Shown here: positions 8,393-15,793 of the stretch, piece after piece
Layout: every line of letters starts with the position of its first letter
How positions within the stretch are numbered: position 1 is the first letter of the stretch
NCBI GenBank assembly: GCA_947625055.1
Contig: CANQMT010000004.1
Location: forward strand, 49,010 to 113,009
From: an uncultured Monoglobus sp.
GTDB taxonomy: Bacteria; Bacillota; Clostridia; Monoglobales; Monoglobaceae
Reading direction: 5' to 3'
DNA: 64,000 nucleotides
The notes under the pieces: generated by a model
Told to the model about the DNA's origin: nothing
The model's database searches: none
The model's input: only the letters and a program-made list of their open reading frames with translations
Position numbers and translations under genes: made by a program

Positions 8393-9511
8393 ATGACCAA
8401 AACAAAACCCACAGTGCTGATCGTGGACGATATGGAAATGAACCGTGTAATGCTTCGCGACATACTGACGCACGACTTTGAAATAATGGAGGCGTCCGGC
8501 GGCAGCGAGGCGATCGAGATCATTGAGGAGAACGCGGATAAGATCTCGGCTGTGCTGCTTGACGCGATGATGCCCGATCTGGACGGATTTGAAGTCCTTA
8601 AGGCCCTCTCGCGCCGCGGACTTCTTGAGAACATACCCGTAATTATGATTTCGGCGGAAAACTCGCCGGAATACATAGCCCGCGGTTACGACCTCGGCGT
8701 CGTCGACTATATCGGCAGGCCGTTCGACCCCAACATTGTCCATCGCCGTCTCAGCAACGTTGTCATGCTTTACGCCAAGCAGAACGTCCTGACCGAGCTT
8801 ATCAAAGAGCAGATCTCTCAGCGTGAGGAAAACAACAGCATGCTCATTGACGTGCTGAGTTCGGTCGTGGAGTTCAGGAACGGCGAGTCCGGCCCCCACG
8901 TGCTGCACATACGCCGTTTGACCGAACTGCTGCTCAAAGAACTGGCGCGCCTTGACTCCAAATATGTCATGCCCCCTCAGGATGTGGCAATGTGGGCCAC
9001 CGCCTCGGCCATGCACGACATCGGCAAGATCGCTATTGACGACAAGATCCTCAACAAGCCCGGCAGGCTCACGGATGAGGAATATAATATAATGAAGAAA
9101 CACTCGATATACGGCTATGAGATCCTCGACCATTTGAACTGGCACCGCTCGCCCCTGATCGAAGCGGCTAAGCAGATCTGCCGCTGGCACCACGAGCGCT
9201 GGGACGGCAAGGGCTATCCCGACGGTCTCAAAGGCGACGAGATCCCGATCCCCGCTCAGGTAGTGGCCCTGGCGGACGTTTATGACGCGCTGACCAGCGA
9301 AAGGGTCTACAAGGCGGCCTACAGCCACGAAAAGGCCATTGACATGATAACCGGCGGCGAGTGCGGAGCGTTTAACCCCGACTTGTTAAAGGCATTGACC
9401 CGAATGAGCGGCAGTCTCAAAAAGAAAATAAACGCCGCCCCCGAAAAGAACTATGACGCCATTGCCGAGCAGATATTCGAGGGCCTGCGCGAACGTCTTG
9501 ACCGGGTATAG
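8393..9511 (+). CDS. Response regulator with HD-GYP phosphodiesterase domain
   Basis: The N-terminal receiver domain (LIVDDMEMNR, with phospho-aspartate in LLDAMMPDLDG) is joined to an HD-GYP domain. The latter shows MHDIGKIAIDD, the H-x-E-R-W-D-G-K-G-Y-P core (WHHERWDGKGYPDGL) and ADVYDALTSERVYK. HD-GYP enzymes hydrolyse cyclic di-GMP or related dinucleotides to change lifestyle or motility. All the metal-binding residues I can check appear to be present, so it is probably active. GGAGGAATAAT precedes the ATG. It forms a pair with the HPt gene 53 bp upstream, and a terminator overlaps its stop codon. Confidence 0.93.
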   Translation: MTKTKPTVLIVDDMEMNRVMLRDILTHDFEIMEASGGSEAIEIIEENADKISAVLLDAMMPDLDGFEVLKALSRRGLLENIPVIMISAENSPEYIARGYDLGVVDYIGRPFDPNIVHRRLSNVVMLYAKQNVLTELIKEQISQREENNSMLIDVLSSVVEFRNGESGPHVLHIRRLTELLLKELARLDSKYVMPPQDVAMWATASAMHDIGKIAIDDKILNKPGRLTDEEYNIMKKHSIYGYEILDHLNWHRSPLIEAAKQICRWHHERWDGKGYPDGLKGDEIPIPAQVVALADVYDALTSERVYKAAYSHEKAIDMITGGECGAFNPDLLKALTRMSGSLKKKINAAPEKNYDAIAEQIFEGLRERLDRV

Positions 9512-9525
9512 CCGGTCTTTCGTTT
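9500..9525 (+). terminator. Rho-independent terminator after the HD-GYP gene
   Basis: A GACCGG/CCGGTC stem is followed by TTTCGTTTTT and includes the stop codon of the HD-GYP gene. Confidence 0.75.
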
Positions 9526-9539
9526 TTAAATTTTCAGTT

Positions 9540-9767
9540 TCATGTTTTACTTTCGAGCTTCTTGGGCGCGGGTATCAGATCCGCGATAAAATCAATAGAG
9601 ACGTTATAAAATTTCGCCAGCCTTATAACCAAGGCAAACGGTATTTCGCGCTTTCCCTGCTCGTAATTTGTGTATGTCGTTTTATGTATCCCTAAAATCT
9701 TCACGAGCTGGTCCTGGGTCAGATCGTGGTCTTCCCTCAGGTCTCTTAGTCTCCTGTAGTATGCCAT
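9540..9767 (-). CDS. Small XRE-family transcriptional regulator
   Basis: The 75-residue protein is almost entirely a Cro/CI-type helix-turn-helix: RRLRDLREDHDLTQDQLVKI then HKTTYTNYEQGKREIPFALV. The start at 9767 is preceded by GGAGGC seven bases away; an in-frame codon 5 residues earlier overlaps that site and is less likely. It is transcribed away from a consensus promoter at 9839-9867, and an inverted repeat lies between the two. It probably represses its own promoter and the divergent one. No partner protein gene is attached. Confidence 0.85.
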   Translation of the reverse strand: MAYYRRLRDLREDHDLTQDQLVKILGIHKTTYTNYEQGKREIPFALVIRLAKFYNVSIDFIADLIPAPKKLESKT

Positions 9768-9793
9768 AAAACTTGCCTCCATGTTCTATATTT

Positions 9794-9838
9794 AACTATT
9801 TTTTCAAAAAAATCATTCGAAAAAATTAAAAATAGTTA
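9794..9838. promoter_or_regulatory. Inverted repeat, candidate operator of the XRE regulator
   Basis: AACTATTTTT at 9794-9803 and AAAAATAGTT at 9829-9838 form a perfect inverted repeat. It lies between the XRE gene and the divergent promoter, where an autoregulator would bind. The assignment to this regulator is an inference. Confidence 0.45.
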
Positions 9839-9867
9839 TTGACAGCATGATATCTTTAAGGTATAAT
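9839..9867 (+). promoter_or_regulatory. Perfect consensus promoter facing a noncoding element
   Basis: TTGACA, a 17-bp spacer and TATAAT match the sigma-A consensus exactly. No open reading frame starts in the following 600 bp; transcription would enter the repeat-bounded element at 9875-10129. Confidence 0.75.
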
Positions 9868-9874
9868 GATATAA

Positions 9875-10129
9875 GAAAATACAACATATGATGTATTTGG
9901 AAGCCTAAACATAAATAGGCGGAGGCAATTAATAACAAAATTTAATACTGATCGGGCGTTAAAGACACTGAAGTTTCCCTTCTCTATAAAATTTCCGTTG
10001 TCTGTCCGTAAATATTAATCAACGTTAATCAACCAACCATAATTGTCTCCACCTATTTATGCTTGGTATATAATCATAATACAACAAGTTTTTATTTTTA
10101 CTTTGAAAATACAACATATGATGTATTTG
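9875..10129 (+). repeat. Noncoding element with 25-bp direct repeats and internal inverted repeat
   Basis: A 25-bp sequence starting GAAAATACAACATATG is repeated exactly at 9875-9899 and 10105-10129; each copy is itself nearly palindromic. Between them, 22-bp arms at 9910-9931 and 10040-10061 form an inverted repeat with two mismatches (CATAAATAGG... against its complement). There is no credible coding sequence inside. It could be a MITE-like element, a regulated small RNA gene with long-range pairing, or an invertible segment. The strand is given as the direction of the adjoining promoter. Confidence 0.6.
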
Positions 10130-10139
10130 CATAGGGACT

Positions 10140-10500
10140 GGGGAATAGGATCTAGGGCCTAGGGCCTCACCCTGTAGGGGCGGATATTATCCGCCCGCCT
10201 AAAGGGGTCATACCAACATTTCGTAGGGCCGGATGCCCACATCCGGCCTACGGGACGCCGAGGTCGTCGTCCCCTACGACCAAAGTATGTAAAACGCTGT
10301 AGGGGCGGACGACCCCAGCCGCCCGTCAGCCTCTCCCCTTGGGGAGAGGTGTCAGGCGCAGCCTGACGGAGAGGGGTCAACGTAGAGACTAGGAAATAGG
10401 CACTAGAGACTAGAAATATCACACAGTGATTTTTTCAATCCTAGTTCCTAGTTACTAATCACTAGTACCTACGTTGGCTGAGAGGGGCAAACAACGAAAA
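10140..10500. repeat. Mosaic intergenic repeat block 1
   Basis: No gene is visible. The block is built of short palindromic modules that recur elsewhere in the window. One module is GGGCGGATATTATCCGCCC (also near 12774 and 33834). Another is GCCGGATG-CCCA-CATCCGGC (also near 12845). A third is GACGCCGAGGTCGTCGTCCC (also at about 13011). CTCTCCCC/GGGGAGAG hairpins and runs of TAGAGACTAGGAAATAGG type are also present. Confidence 0.75.
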
Positions 10501-10545
10501 ATAAATTAATTACATATAAACTTCAAAGAAAGAAAGGGATTCAAA

Positions 10546-12306
10546 ATGAGAAAAAGTAGAATTTTATCGCTGTTGCTGGCAGTGGCAGTAATGGCAACAA
10601 TGTTAATCGCGGTACCACTGACCGCAAGCGCGGCAAGCGAGCCTGTAACATGGGATCCTTCACAATATGAACAGCAGATAGATGGCGTTGTTGATCCTCC
10701 AGAAATGACTGTCGGCGAAGTTTTAACCGTTGATCCTTTGGATAATAGAGATTCTGCTGCAGAAGACGATAATGATGCATGGAAAAAAGGTACTGATACC
10801 GTAACAGGCATAACAGGCGCCGGAAATCCAAAACCGAGCGGATATAATGGAAACCCCAGCGAAACAAATATACCCGCAAGCGGAACAGTCTTAAAAGTTT
10901 CGGTTGCAAAAGACGGAAAATTGAAATTTACGATGAGCGTCGGTAATGGCACAAGACAATTAACCGGATACATTCTTGAAGTAAAGAATGGTGACAGTAC
11001 CGGTACTTATGTTGCCACGTATACCAACCAATCAACTACAGAAAAGCATAAATGGGAGCCCGAAATTGACGCTAAAGCCGGATATTACTATTATGCTTTT
11101 GTTCCCGGCTCAAAATCAACTTTCGGAACGATCACATTCACTCCCGCAACTGATGACCCCACATTCACTATAGAACCCGAGAGTGCAGATATTCAGATAG
11201 GCAAGTCTCAGGATGTTTCGGTAACAGTCAGAAATTACAAAACGTATACAGCCAGTGATGTAACATGGACTCCTTCAGACTCTGAGAAAGTACAAGTTTC
11301 AAAAGGTGAAGGCGGCACTCCGGTAACGATATCTGTTACAGATAAAGCTCAGGCGAATGAGCAATTGACCGTTGAGGCCAAACTGCCCGATGATGCAAAC
11401 GCGCCCGCAAAAACATTTACCATAAATGTTAAAGAAGCGGACAAATTAAATCCGGTAAGCGAAAGCACTACATGGACCTTTGACGCTATTGGTGGCGGTA
11501 GTAATATAACATATAGTGATAATGTCTTTGTTGGTGAAAATAATACCCTCTTAATTCGTGCTACTTCGAAAAAACCCATCAGAATTGATATAGGAGAAGA
11601 AAAAACCGTAAGAGATGGAAAAGTACAGCATTATTTAAACTTCCAAGGAGGCCCATCTTCTGGTAATACTGATCGCGTTGCAGAGATAATGCCTGCTGTT
11701 GCCGGAACAATAACGGTTTACGGAAACACATCACATTCAGGAAGTGGAAACAGAAATCTACATATCAAACAAGGCGAAAAGACGATAGACGGCACTGCAG
11801 ATACAGATAACATTAATTTCAGTCTTGTGGTCAAAGCAAATGAACTTGTACAAATTTACGGCAGTGGCGGCGGAACAAATGTTTATGCGGTATATTTTGA
11901 TCCCATTAATGTATTCGGCACAACAACAGGAACCGAGTCGGGTTATTACACAGAAGGCGACGTTGAAAAAACGGCTGACGATAGCGCAAAAGGCGTAATC
12001 AGATTCTTCCAGTCATTTGAAGGAGACACGTCTGTTGAGGAATACGGATTCTATTTCCTTAACAGCAAACAAGGATCTGTCGTTGACGGTTACGCAAACA
12101 AAGCGTCAGAGCAGGGAACTGTAAATATTAACACACTCCCGGGAATGTACGGCGATTTGGTTGAAATCCAGTATGATCATTTCGGCACTACATATTACGC
12201 GCTGCCGTTTGTAAAGATCGGTGGAGAAATAGTTTACGGAACACCGATATCCGGAAGTGTCGGCGTCGGCGCAAAGCAAGTATCAAAACCGGTGGCGTCG
12301 GATTGA
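10546..12306 (+). CDS. Secreted multidomain beta-sandwich protein
   Basis: The first 30 residues form a Sec signal peptide (RKSRILSLLLAVAVMATMLI then AVPLTASAAS, cleavage probably after ASA). The remainder is Gly/Thr/Asn-rich and beta in character. Around residues 85-190 is one sandwich-like domain; around 195-290 is an Ig-like repeat (TFTIEPESADIQIGKSQDVS). At 300-460 is a domain opening STTWTFDAIGGGSNITYSDN that resembles accessory carbohydrate-binding modules of clostridial pectate lyases. No catalytic domain, sortase motif or dockerin is visible. Base composition is more AT-rich than in the housekeeping neighbours. Its mosaic-repeat surroundings suggest recent arrival. A 54-codon gene follows in the same transcript. 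Confidence 0.75.
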   Translation: MRKSRILSLLLAVAVMATMLIAVPLTASAASEPVTWDPSQYEQQIDGVVDPPEMTVGEVLTVDPLDNRDSAAEDDNDAWKKGTDTVTGITGAGNPKPSGYNGNPSETNIPASGTVLKVSVAKDGKLKFTMSVGNGTRQLTGYILEVKNGDSTGTYVATYTNQSTTEKHKWEPEIDAKAGYYYYAFVPGSKSTFGTITFTPATDDPTFTIEPESADIQIGKSQDVSVTVRNYKTYTASDVTWTPSDSEKVQVSKGEGGTPVTISVTDKAQANEQLTVEAKLPDDANAPAKTFTINVKEADKLNPVSESTTWTFDAIGGGSNITYSDNVFVGENNTLLIRATSKKPIRIDIGEEKTVRDGKVQHYLNFQGGPSSGNTDRVAEIMPAVAGTITVYGNTSHSGSGNRNLHIKQGEKTIDGTADTDNINFSLVVKANELVQIYGSGGGTNVYAVYFDPINVFGTTTGTESGYYTEGDVEKTADDSAKGVIRFFQSFEGDTSVEEYGFYFLNSKQGSVVDGYANKASEQGTVNINTLPGMYGDLVEIQYDHFGTTYYALPFVKIGGEIVYGTPISGSVGVGAKQVSKPVASD

Positions 12307-12356
12307 TCTGACACCGCAGCAAACGAAATAATTAATAATTTTGGAGGTATATCGAT

Positions 12357-12521
12357 ATGATAAATAAAAAAGAATATAAAACGCCGCTTGCGGAGATAAC
12401 AGAGTTCGAGTGCGCTGACGTTATAACCGTTTCAAAACTCAGTGAAAAGCCGAGCACAGAAGTCGGTGACAGAACTTATGTTTCGGTCGGCCAGTCTTCA
12501 TGGGCAAAAGGATTCGAATAA
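12357..12521 (+). CDS. 54-residue peptide of unknown function
   Basis: This short gene reads MINKKEYKTPLAEITEFECA, then DVITVSKLSEKPSTEVGDRT, and ends SSWAKGFE. TTGGAGGTATATCGAT precedes the ATG, an excellent ribosome binding site, and a strong terminator follows the stop by 13 bases, which supports its being real. It probably shares a transcript with the secreted protein 50 bp upstream. The pattern lysine-tyrosine-proline, E-I-x-E-F, D-V-I-T-x-S is familiar from many small unannotated clostridial proteins. It has one cysteine, no signal peptide and no membrane segment. A leader-plus-core peptide is conceivable, but no maturation enzyme is nearby. Confidence 0.7.
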   Translation: MINKKEYKTPLAEITEFECADVITVSKLSEKPSTEVGDRTYVSVGQSSWAKGFE

Positions 12522-12534
12522 AATCAATAACCAA

Positions 12535-12558
12535 CCCCCGGCAAGGCCGGGGGTTTTT
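12535..12558 (+). terminator. Strong rho-independent terminator
   Basis: CCCCCGGC and GCCGGGGG pair perfectly around an AAG loop and are followed by TTTTT. It ends the secreted-protein/peptide transcript. Confidence 0.9.
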
Positions 12559-12559
12559 C

Positions 12560-13125
12560 CATAAACGCCCCAAAGGGGCTCAGTTTAAACGCTACGCCTT
12601 CAAAGGCGTTTGACAATGCCAACGACCAATCGGGCTACCGGCTCCTCTTTGGGGGAGCTGGATTTCCGCAAAAGGTTTTTGCGTTGAATTGATTGCCCAA
12701 AGCCCATATTCCGCCCTGCCAAGCCGCGGGGGCGGCAAAGAAGCAAAAACCTTTTGCGTAGGGCGGCTCAAACGGGCGGATAATATCCGCCCCTACAATG
12801 AGGGGTTTGGTTAACTTTTGGTGTAGGGCGGCATGCCCACATGCCGCCGGCCGGATGTGGGCATCCGGCCCTACGCCGTAAATAGTCGGGCGTATTGCTA
12901 GTATCTAGTTCCTAATCTCTAGTCGCTACGTTATCCCCTCTCCGTCGCCTTCGGCGCCACCTCTCCCCAAAGGGAGAGGCAAATGAGCGGCGCATGGCGC
13001 CGCTCTGCGGGACGCCGAGGTCGTCGTCCCCTACAACCAAAAGGGCGGCAAAGAAGCAAAAACCTTTTGCATAGCGGGCGGCAACCTGCCGCCCGTCCCG
13101 GCTAGCCCCTGAAAATATGTTGATA
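12560..13125. repeat. Mosaic intergenic repeat block 2
   Basis: No gene is visible in these 570 bp. The module GGCAAAGAAGCAAAAACCTT occurs twice (about 12733 and 13046). The GGGCGGATAATATCCGCCC palindrome lies at about 12774, a GCCGGATG...CATCCGGC palindrome at about 12847, and the GACGCCGAGGTCGTCGTCCC module at about 13011. A CTCTCCGTCGCCTTCGGCGC module at about 12939 recurs near 39160. Confidence 0.75.
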
Positions 13126-13159
13126 CAAAAATAACTCCCGCAGAAATTCCGCGGGAGTT
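13126..13159 (-). terminator. Terminator of the tRNA operon
   Basis: AACTCCCGC/GCGGGAGTT form a 9-bp stem immediately after the tRNA-Glu CCA end. On the minus strand it is followed by TATTTTTG. Confidence 0.75.
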
Positions 13160-13160
13160 T

Positions 13161-13235
13161 TGGTGACTCCTAGGGGATTCGAACCCCTGTAGCCGGCGTG
13201 AGAGGCCGGAGTCTTAACCACTTGACCAAGGAGCC
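13161..13235 (-). tRNA. tRNA-Glu (anticodon CTC)
   Basis: On the minus strand the gene folds as a full cloverleaf. The acceptor stem is GGCTCCT with AGGAGTC (one G-U pair), the anticodon loop CTCTCAC gives anticodon CTC, and the T arm is GGGGT-TCGAATC-CCCTA. The 3' CCA is encoded. It follows tRNA-Met by 4 bases in one transcript. Confidence 0.93.
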
Positions 13236-13239
13236 GTTA

Positions 13240-13316
13240 TGGTAGCGGTAACTGGATTTGAACCAGTGACACTACGGGTATGAACCGTATGCTCTAGCCA
13301 ACTGAGCTATACCGCC
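13240..13316 (-). tRNA. tRNA-Met (anticodon CAT)
   Basis: The cloverleaf is complete. The acceptor is GGCGGTA with TACCGCT, the D arm is AGCTCAGTTGGCTAGAGC, the anticodon stem TACGG/CCGTA encloses loop TTCATAC, and CCA is encoded. The 5' GGCGGTATAGCTCAG sequence fits elongator tRNA-Met rather than the initiator, although tRNA-Ile2 (modified CAT) cannot be fully excluded by eye. Confidence 0.92.
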
Positions 13317-13366
13317 AAGTCTCGTATCCGCGAGTCAAAACGGACAACTCACAAACAACATTGACA

Positions 13367-13395
13367 ATTATAGCAAAATAGTTTTAATATGTCAA
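13367..13395 (-). promoter_or_regulatory. Promoter of the tRNA-Met/tRNA-Glu operon
   Basis: On the minus strand TTGACA and TATAAT are separated by 17 bp, 51 bp upstream of tRNA-Met. It matches the consensus in both hexamers. Confidence 0.85.
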
Positions 13396-13461
13396 GACTT
13401 TTTGAAGAAATTTTTTAAAAAATTTTGGTATAATCCGCCCCCGCCTTGAAATAATAAAAAT

Positions 13462-13863
13462 ATGCTAATACGATACATTATCTACGGACTTCTGGGAATG
13501 AATATGGAAATAATATGGACGGGACTTGCGCCCGCGGGCGGCAAGACCGCTAATCTCATCGGCCACACGTCTATCTGGATGTTTTTCATATACGGGCTTG
13601 CCGCGGTCGTCCTGGAGCCTGTCCACTCTCTTATCTCAGGCCGAAGCTGGTTCCTGAGGGGCTGTGTCTGGTCGACATTGATTTTTGCCATTGAGTTTTT
13701 GAGCGGCGGTCTGCTCCGCCTATTCGGTATAGAACCCTGGCGCTATACGGGAGATTTTTCTGTTCTCGGGCTTATCCGCCTCGATTACGCTCCCGTATGG
13801 TTCGCCGTGGGTCTGCTGTTTGAGAGGATCCACGATTTGCTCACCGCATACAACATAGGTTAG
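13462..13863 (+). CDS. CmpB-type putative ABC transporter permease (PF06541)
   Basis: The product is a 133-residue integral membrane protein with about four hydrophobic helices. It has the conserved features of the family often annotated as putative ABC-transporter type IV (CmpB): an early [13 protein letters not shown], then [17 protein letters not shown], and a W-R-Y-T-G-DFS segment with [15 protein letters not shown]. No transporter ATPase is nearby, and the biochemical role of the family is not established. TATAAT lies at 13430. Its 3' end overlaps the convergent sigE gene by 4 bp. Confidence 0.8.
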   Translation: MLIRYIIYGLLGMNMEIIWTGLAPAGGKTANLIGHTSIWMFFIYGLAAVVLEPVHSLISGRSWFLRGCVWSTLIFAIEFLSGGLLRLFGIEPWRYTGDFSVLGLIRLDYAPVWFAVGLLFERIHDLLTAYNIG

Positions 13864-14597
13864 CTCGTGAGCATCCTCGTCATGTCCTTGCGCAGCCGCT
13901 TGATTATCCGTTTTTCAAGTCTTGATATATATGACTGTGAGATCCCCAGCCGATCCGCAACTTCTTTTTGGGTCATCTCATCTCCTCCGCCGCTCAGTCC
14001 GAAGCGCATCTCAACAATGTTCCTTTCGCGGCTCCCCAGGCCGTCAAGCGCGATCTTGAGCAGGCGGCGGTCTGTCTCATCTTCTATATTTTTTTGAGTA
14101 ACATCGCCGTCTGTGCCCAAAACATCCGAAAGCAGCAATTCTTTTCCGTCCCAGTCAACGTTAAGCGGCTCGTCGATCGAGACTTCTGATTTTGTGTTGC
14201 TGCTTTTGCGAAGGAACATAAGTATCTCGTTTTCAATGCAGCGCGAGGCGTAGGTGGCGAGTTTGATCTTTTTTTCCGCTTTAAAGGTGTTTATCGCCTT
14301 TATAAGCCCGATCGTCCCTATTGAGATCAGATCTTCGATCCCTATCCCTGTGCTGTCAAAACGCTTTGCTATATACACCACGAGCCTTAAATTATGCTCG
14401 ATAAGCAGCCTCTTCGCTTCCTCGGCAAAATCGGGCTCACGCAGACGCGCGATCCATATTCCTTCCTCCTCCTTGTCAAGCGGCGGCGGCAAAGTATCGC
14501 TGCCGCCCACGTAATTAACATTTCCCCGCTTCAATGTAATCAGCTTCAGGTAAGCCCGTTTTACGCGGGCTATGAGTTTTTCTTTGAGCAAGTTCAT
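13860..14597 (-). CDS. sigE: Sporulation sigma factor sigma-E (internal start)
   Basis: From the ATG at 14597 this encodes 245 residues, close to the 239 of Bacillus subtilis sigma-E. The pro-sequence begins [20 protein letters not shown], and the conserved [15 protein letters not shown] region follows. Region 2 ([20 protein letters not shown], then [18 protein letters not shown]) and region 4 ([20 protein letters not shown]) are intact. AGGAGG lies 7 bases upstream at 14605-14610, so the gene can be translated on its own even though the spoIIGA frame reads into it. Sigma-E directs mother-cell transcription after asymmetric division. Confidence 0.95.
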   Translation of the reverse strand: MNLLKEKLIARVKRAYLKLITLKRGNVNYVGGSDTLPPPLDKEEEGIWIARLREPDFAEEAKRLLIEHNLRLVVYIAKRFDSTGIGIEDLISIGTIGLIKAINTFKAEKKIKLATYASRCIENEILMFLRKSSNTKSEVSIDEPLNVDWDGKELLLSDVLGTDGDVTQKNIEDETDRRLLKIALDGLGSRERNIVEMRFGLSGGGDEMTQKEVADRLGISQSYISRLEKRIIKRLRKDMTRMLTS

Positions 14598-15413
14598 TCT
14601 GTGTCCTCCTGAAATTATTTTTTTGCGCTTTATGTAAAACGCCTCGGGCGGCGCCACGGCGTTATAAGATCCGCTGCCCGAAAGCTTCGCGTCAACAAAG
14701 GCGATAAGGCATCTGTCCTTGTCGGTGCCAAGCTCCCTGTCGCGGCACTCGACGCGGTCAGCCTTGCGGGCGTATATTATCCCGCCCGACGTCACCGTGC
14801 CGACCGCGACCGGAACGCCGCTTTCAAAGCTCTTTCCGCTGATGATCACAATCGGTTTTCCGCTCATAGGCTCCCTCGCCTCGCATCCCGTGTCGACAAG
14901 CGCTTTAACGCTTATTTCGCGGCCATCCGCGGCGATCGTCATATTGACTGTGCGCCGGCTCAGGTTCCGGGCAAACGCGGCGGCGATCACTTTGATCAAT
15001 ATCAGCGAGGCCCCTGCGGCGATCAGCAGCTTTTTAAGATCGATCTCAAAATAAGGAACGCCGTTTGACACCGTTCCGCCTTCAAACAGCCCCGCGGCCA
15101 ATGCGAAGGCCGCTCCGCAGACGACAAGCGACAGCGCAAAGAACGCGGTCGTGCGCCTGAACCATTCCGAGACCGTCAAGGGACGGAAATATACAAGAAC
15201 AAAAAGGGCGGTGCAGAGCGTTTTCCCTATGACGGTAAAAAGCAGCCTCGCGCGCGGGAAAAATATGATAACCGAATACAGCGCAAGAGCCGCTCCGCCC
15301 GATATCGTCTTAAATGCGCGTATCCTGTCGCGAAACGCCATTTCGCAGCAAAGGACGATAATCGAGTTTAAGATCGTGTTGCTCAGAAACAGAACGTCGA
15401 GATACACCGTCAT
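13860..15413 (-). CDS. spoIIGA: SpoIIGA protease continuous in frame with sigma-E
   Basis: One uninterrupted frame encodes SpoIIGA followed by pro-sigma-E. Residues 1-145 are the five-helix membrane part ([16 protein letters not shown] start). Residues 150-265 are the aspartic protease domain with the active-site triad Asp174-Thr-Gly in [15 protein letters not shown]. SpoIIGA, in the septal membrane, removes the pro-peptide of sigma-E. Normally it ends with its own stop before sigE. Here the frame crosses AAAAAAA at 14618-14624 and runs on into sigE. With one A fewer it would read AAA AAA TAA and end at 14615, which is the usual layout. A true fusion, a frameshift or slippage site, or a sequencing indel are all possible. 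The start at 15413 matches the family start; a TTG 5 codons earlier is less likely. Confidence 0.85.
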   Translation of the reverse strand: MTVYLDVLFLSNTILNSIIVLCCEMAFRDRIRAFKTISGGAALALYSVIIFFPRARLLFTVIGKTLCTALFVLVYFRPLTVSEWFRRTTAFFALSLVVCGAAFALAAGLFEGGTVSNGVPYFEIDLKKLLIAAGASLILIKVIAAAFARNLSRRTVNMTIAADGREISVKALVDTGCEAREPMSGKPIVIISGKSFESGVPVAVGTVTSGGIIYARKADRVECRDRELGTDKDRCLIAFVDAKLSGSGSYNAVAPPEAFYIKRKKIISGGHRMNLLKEKLIARVKRAYLKLITLKRGNVNYVGGSDTLPPPLDKEEEGIWIARLREPDFAEEAKRLLIEHNLRLVVYIAKRFDSTGIGIEDLISIGTIGLIKAINTFKAEKKIKLATYASRCIENEILMFLRKSSNTKSEVSIDEPLNVDWDGKELLLSDVLGTDGDVTQKNIEDETDRRLLKIALDGLGSRERNIVEMRFGLSGGGDEMTQKEVADRLGISQSYISRLEKRIIKRLRKDMTRMLTS

Positions 15414-15499
15414 TTTTATCACCGACAAATATTATAATCCAAGCCCGTTGAAAAATCTGTCAAATCGGGAGCGTGATAAAATTTTTTGTTTTCGGACAT

Positions 15500-15524
15500 A
15501 AAAAAGCTCTCTCGTCGGAGAGCA
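15500..15524 (-). terminator. Terminator downstream of the amidohydrolase gene
   Basis: GCTCTC/GAGAGC form a short stem that is followed on the minus strand by TTTTTT. A related GGCTCTCC...GGAGAGC hairpin sits at about 15762-15788, just after the amidohydrolase stop. Confidence 0.55.
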
Positions 15525-15567
15525 CGGTATGTAGAAAAAGTGTTATTAAAATAGCTGTAATAAAGCA

Positions 15568-15653
15568 GCGAGCTAAAAACAGCTCTGATATGATCGCCGG
15601 ACCCGGTTCCGTCATGCCGCTCCCGGACGGCAAAGAAGCTGTTTTTAGCTCGC
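15568..15653. repeat. 86-bp hairpin repeat, copy 1
   Basis: Arms GCGAGCTAAAAACAGCT (15568-15584) and AGCTGTTTTTAGCTCGC (15637-15653) pair perfectly over 17 bp and enclose a GC-rich core with nested CCGG-type pairing. A second 86-bp copy lies at 41689-41774 with a compensatory change in the stem. Its function is unknown; a small mobile or structured RNA element is likely. Confidence 0.75.
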
Positions 15654-15790
15654 GCAAATGTGATAAGCGAAGAAATTTGTGACGCGACAAAAGCGCGAGG
15701 GGCGGAGGCGGCTCGCGCAACCGGGCGGGCGAATTATTTTTAAAAAACGGAGTTTTTCTACACTCGGAGCTCTCCCTTAGGAGAGCCGTA
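15654..15790. repeat. Mosaic repeat next to the hairpin repeat
   Basis: No gene is visible. A 27-bp module at 15660-15686 beginning GTGATAAGCGAAGAAATTTG recurs inverted and exact at 38656-38682. The rest is GC-rich and palindromic. Confidence 0.65.
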
Positions 15791-15793
15791 AAT

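Noticed and set aside
8369..9328. Open frame of 319 codons on the minus strand
   Set aside because: It is antisense to the response-regulator-HD-GYP gene, which has all its family motifs, so the minus frame is a shadow.
12357..12521. RiPP precursor peptide with a biosynthetic cluster
   Set aside because: The peptide is kept as a gene, but no maturase, protease or exporter lies within 10 kb, so a cluster cannot be claimed.
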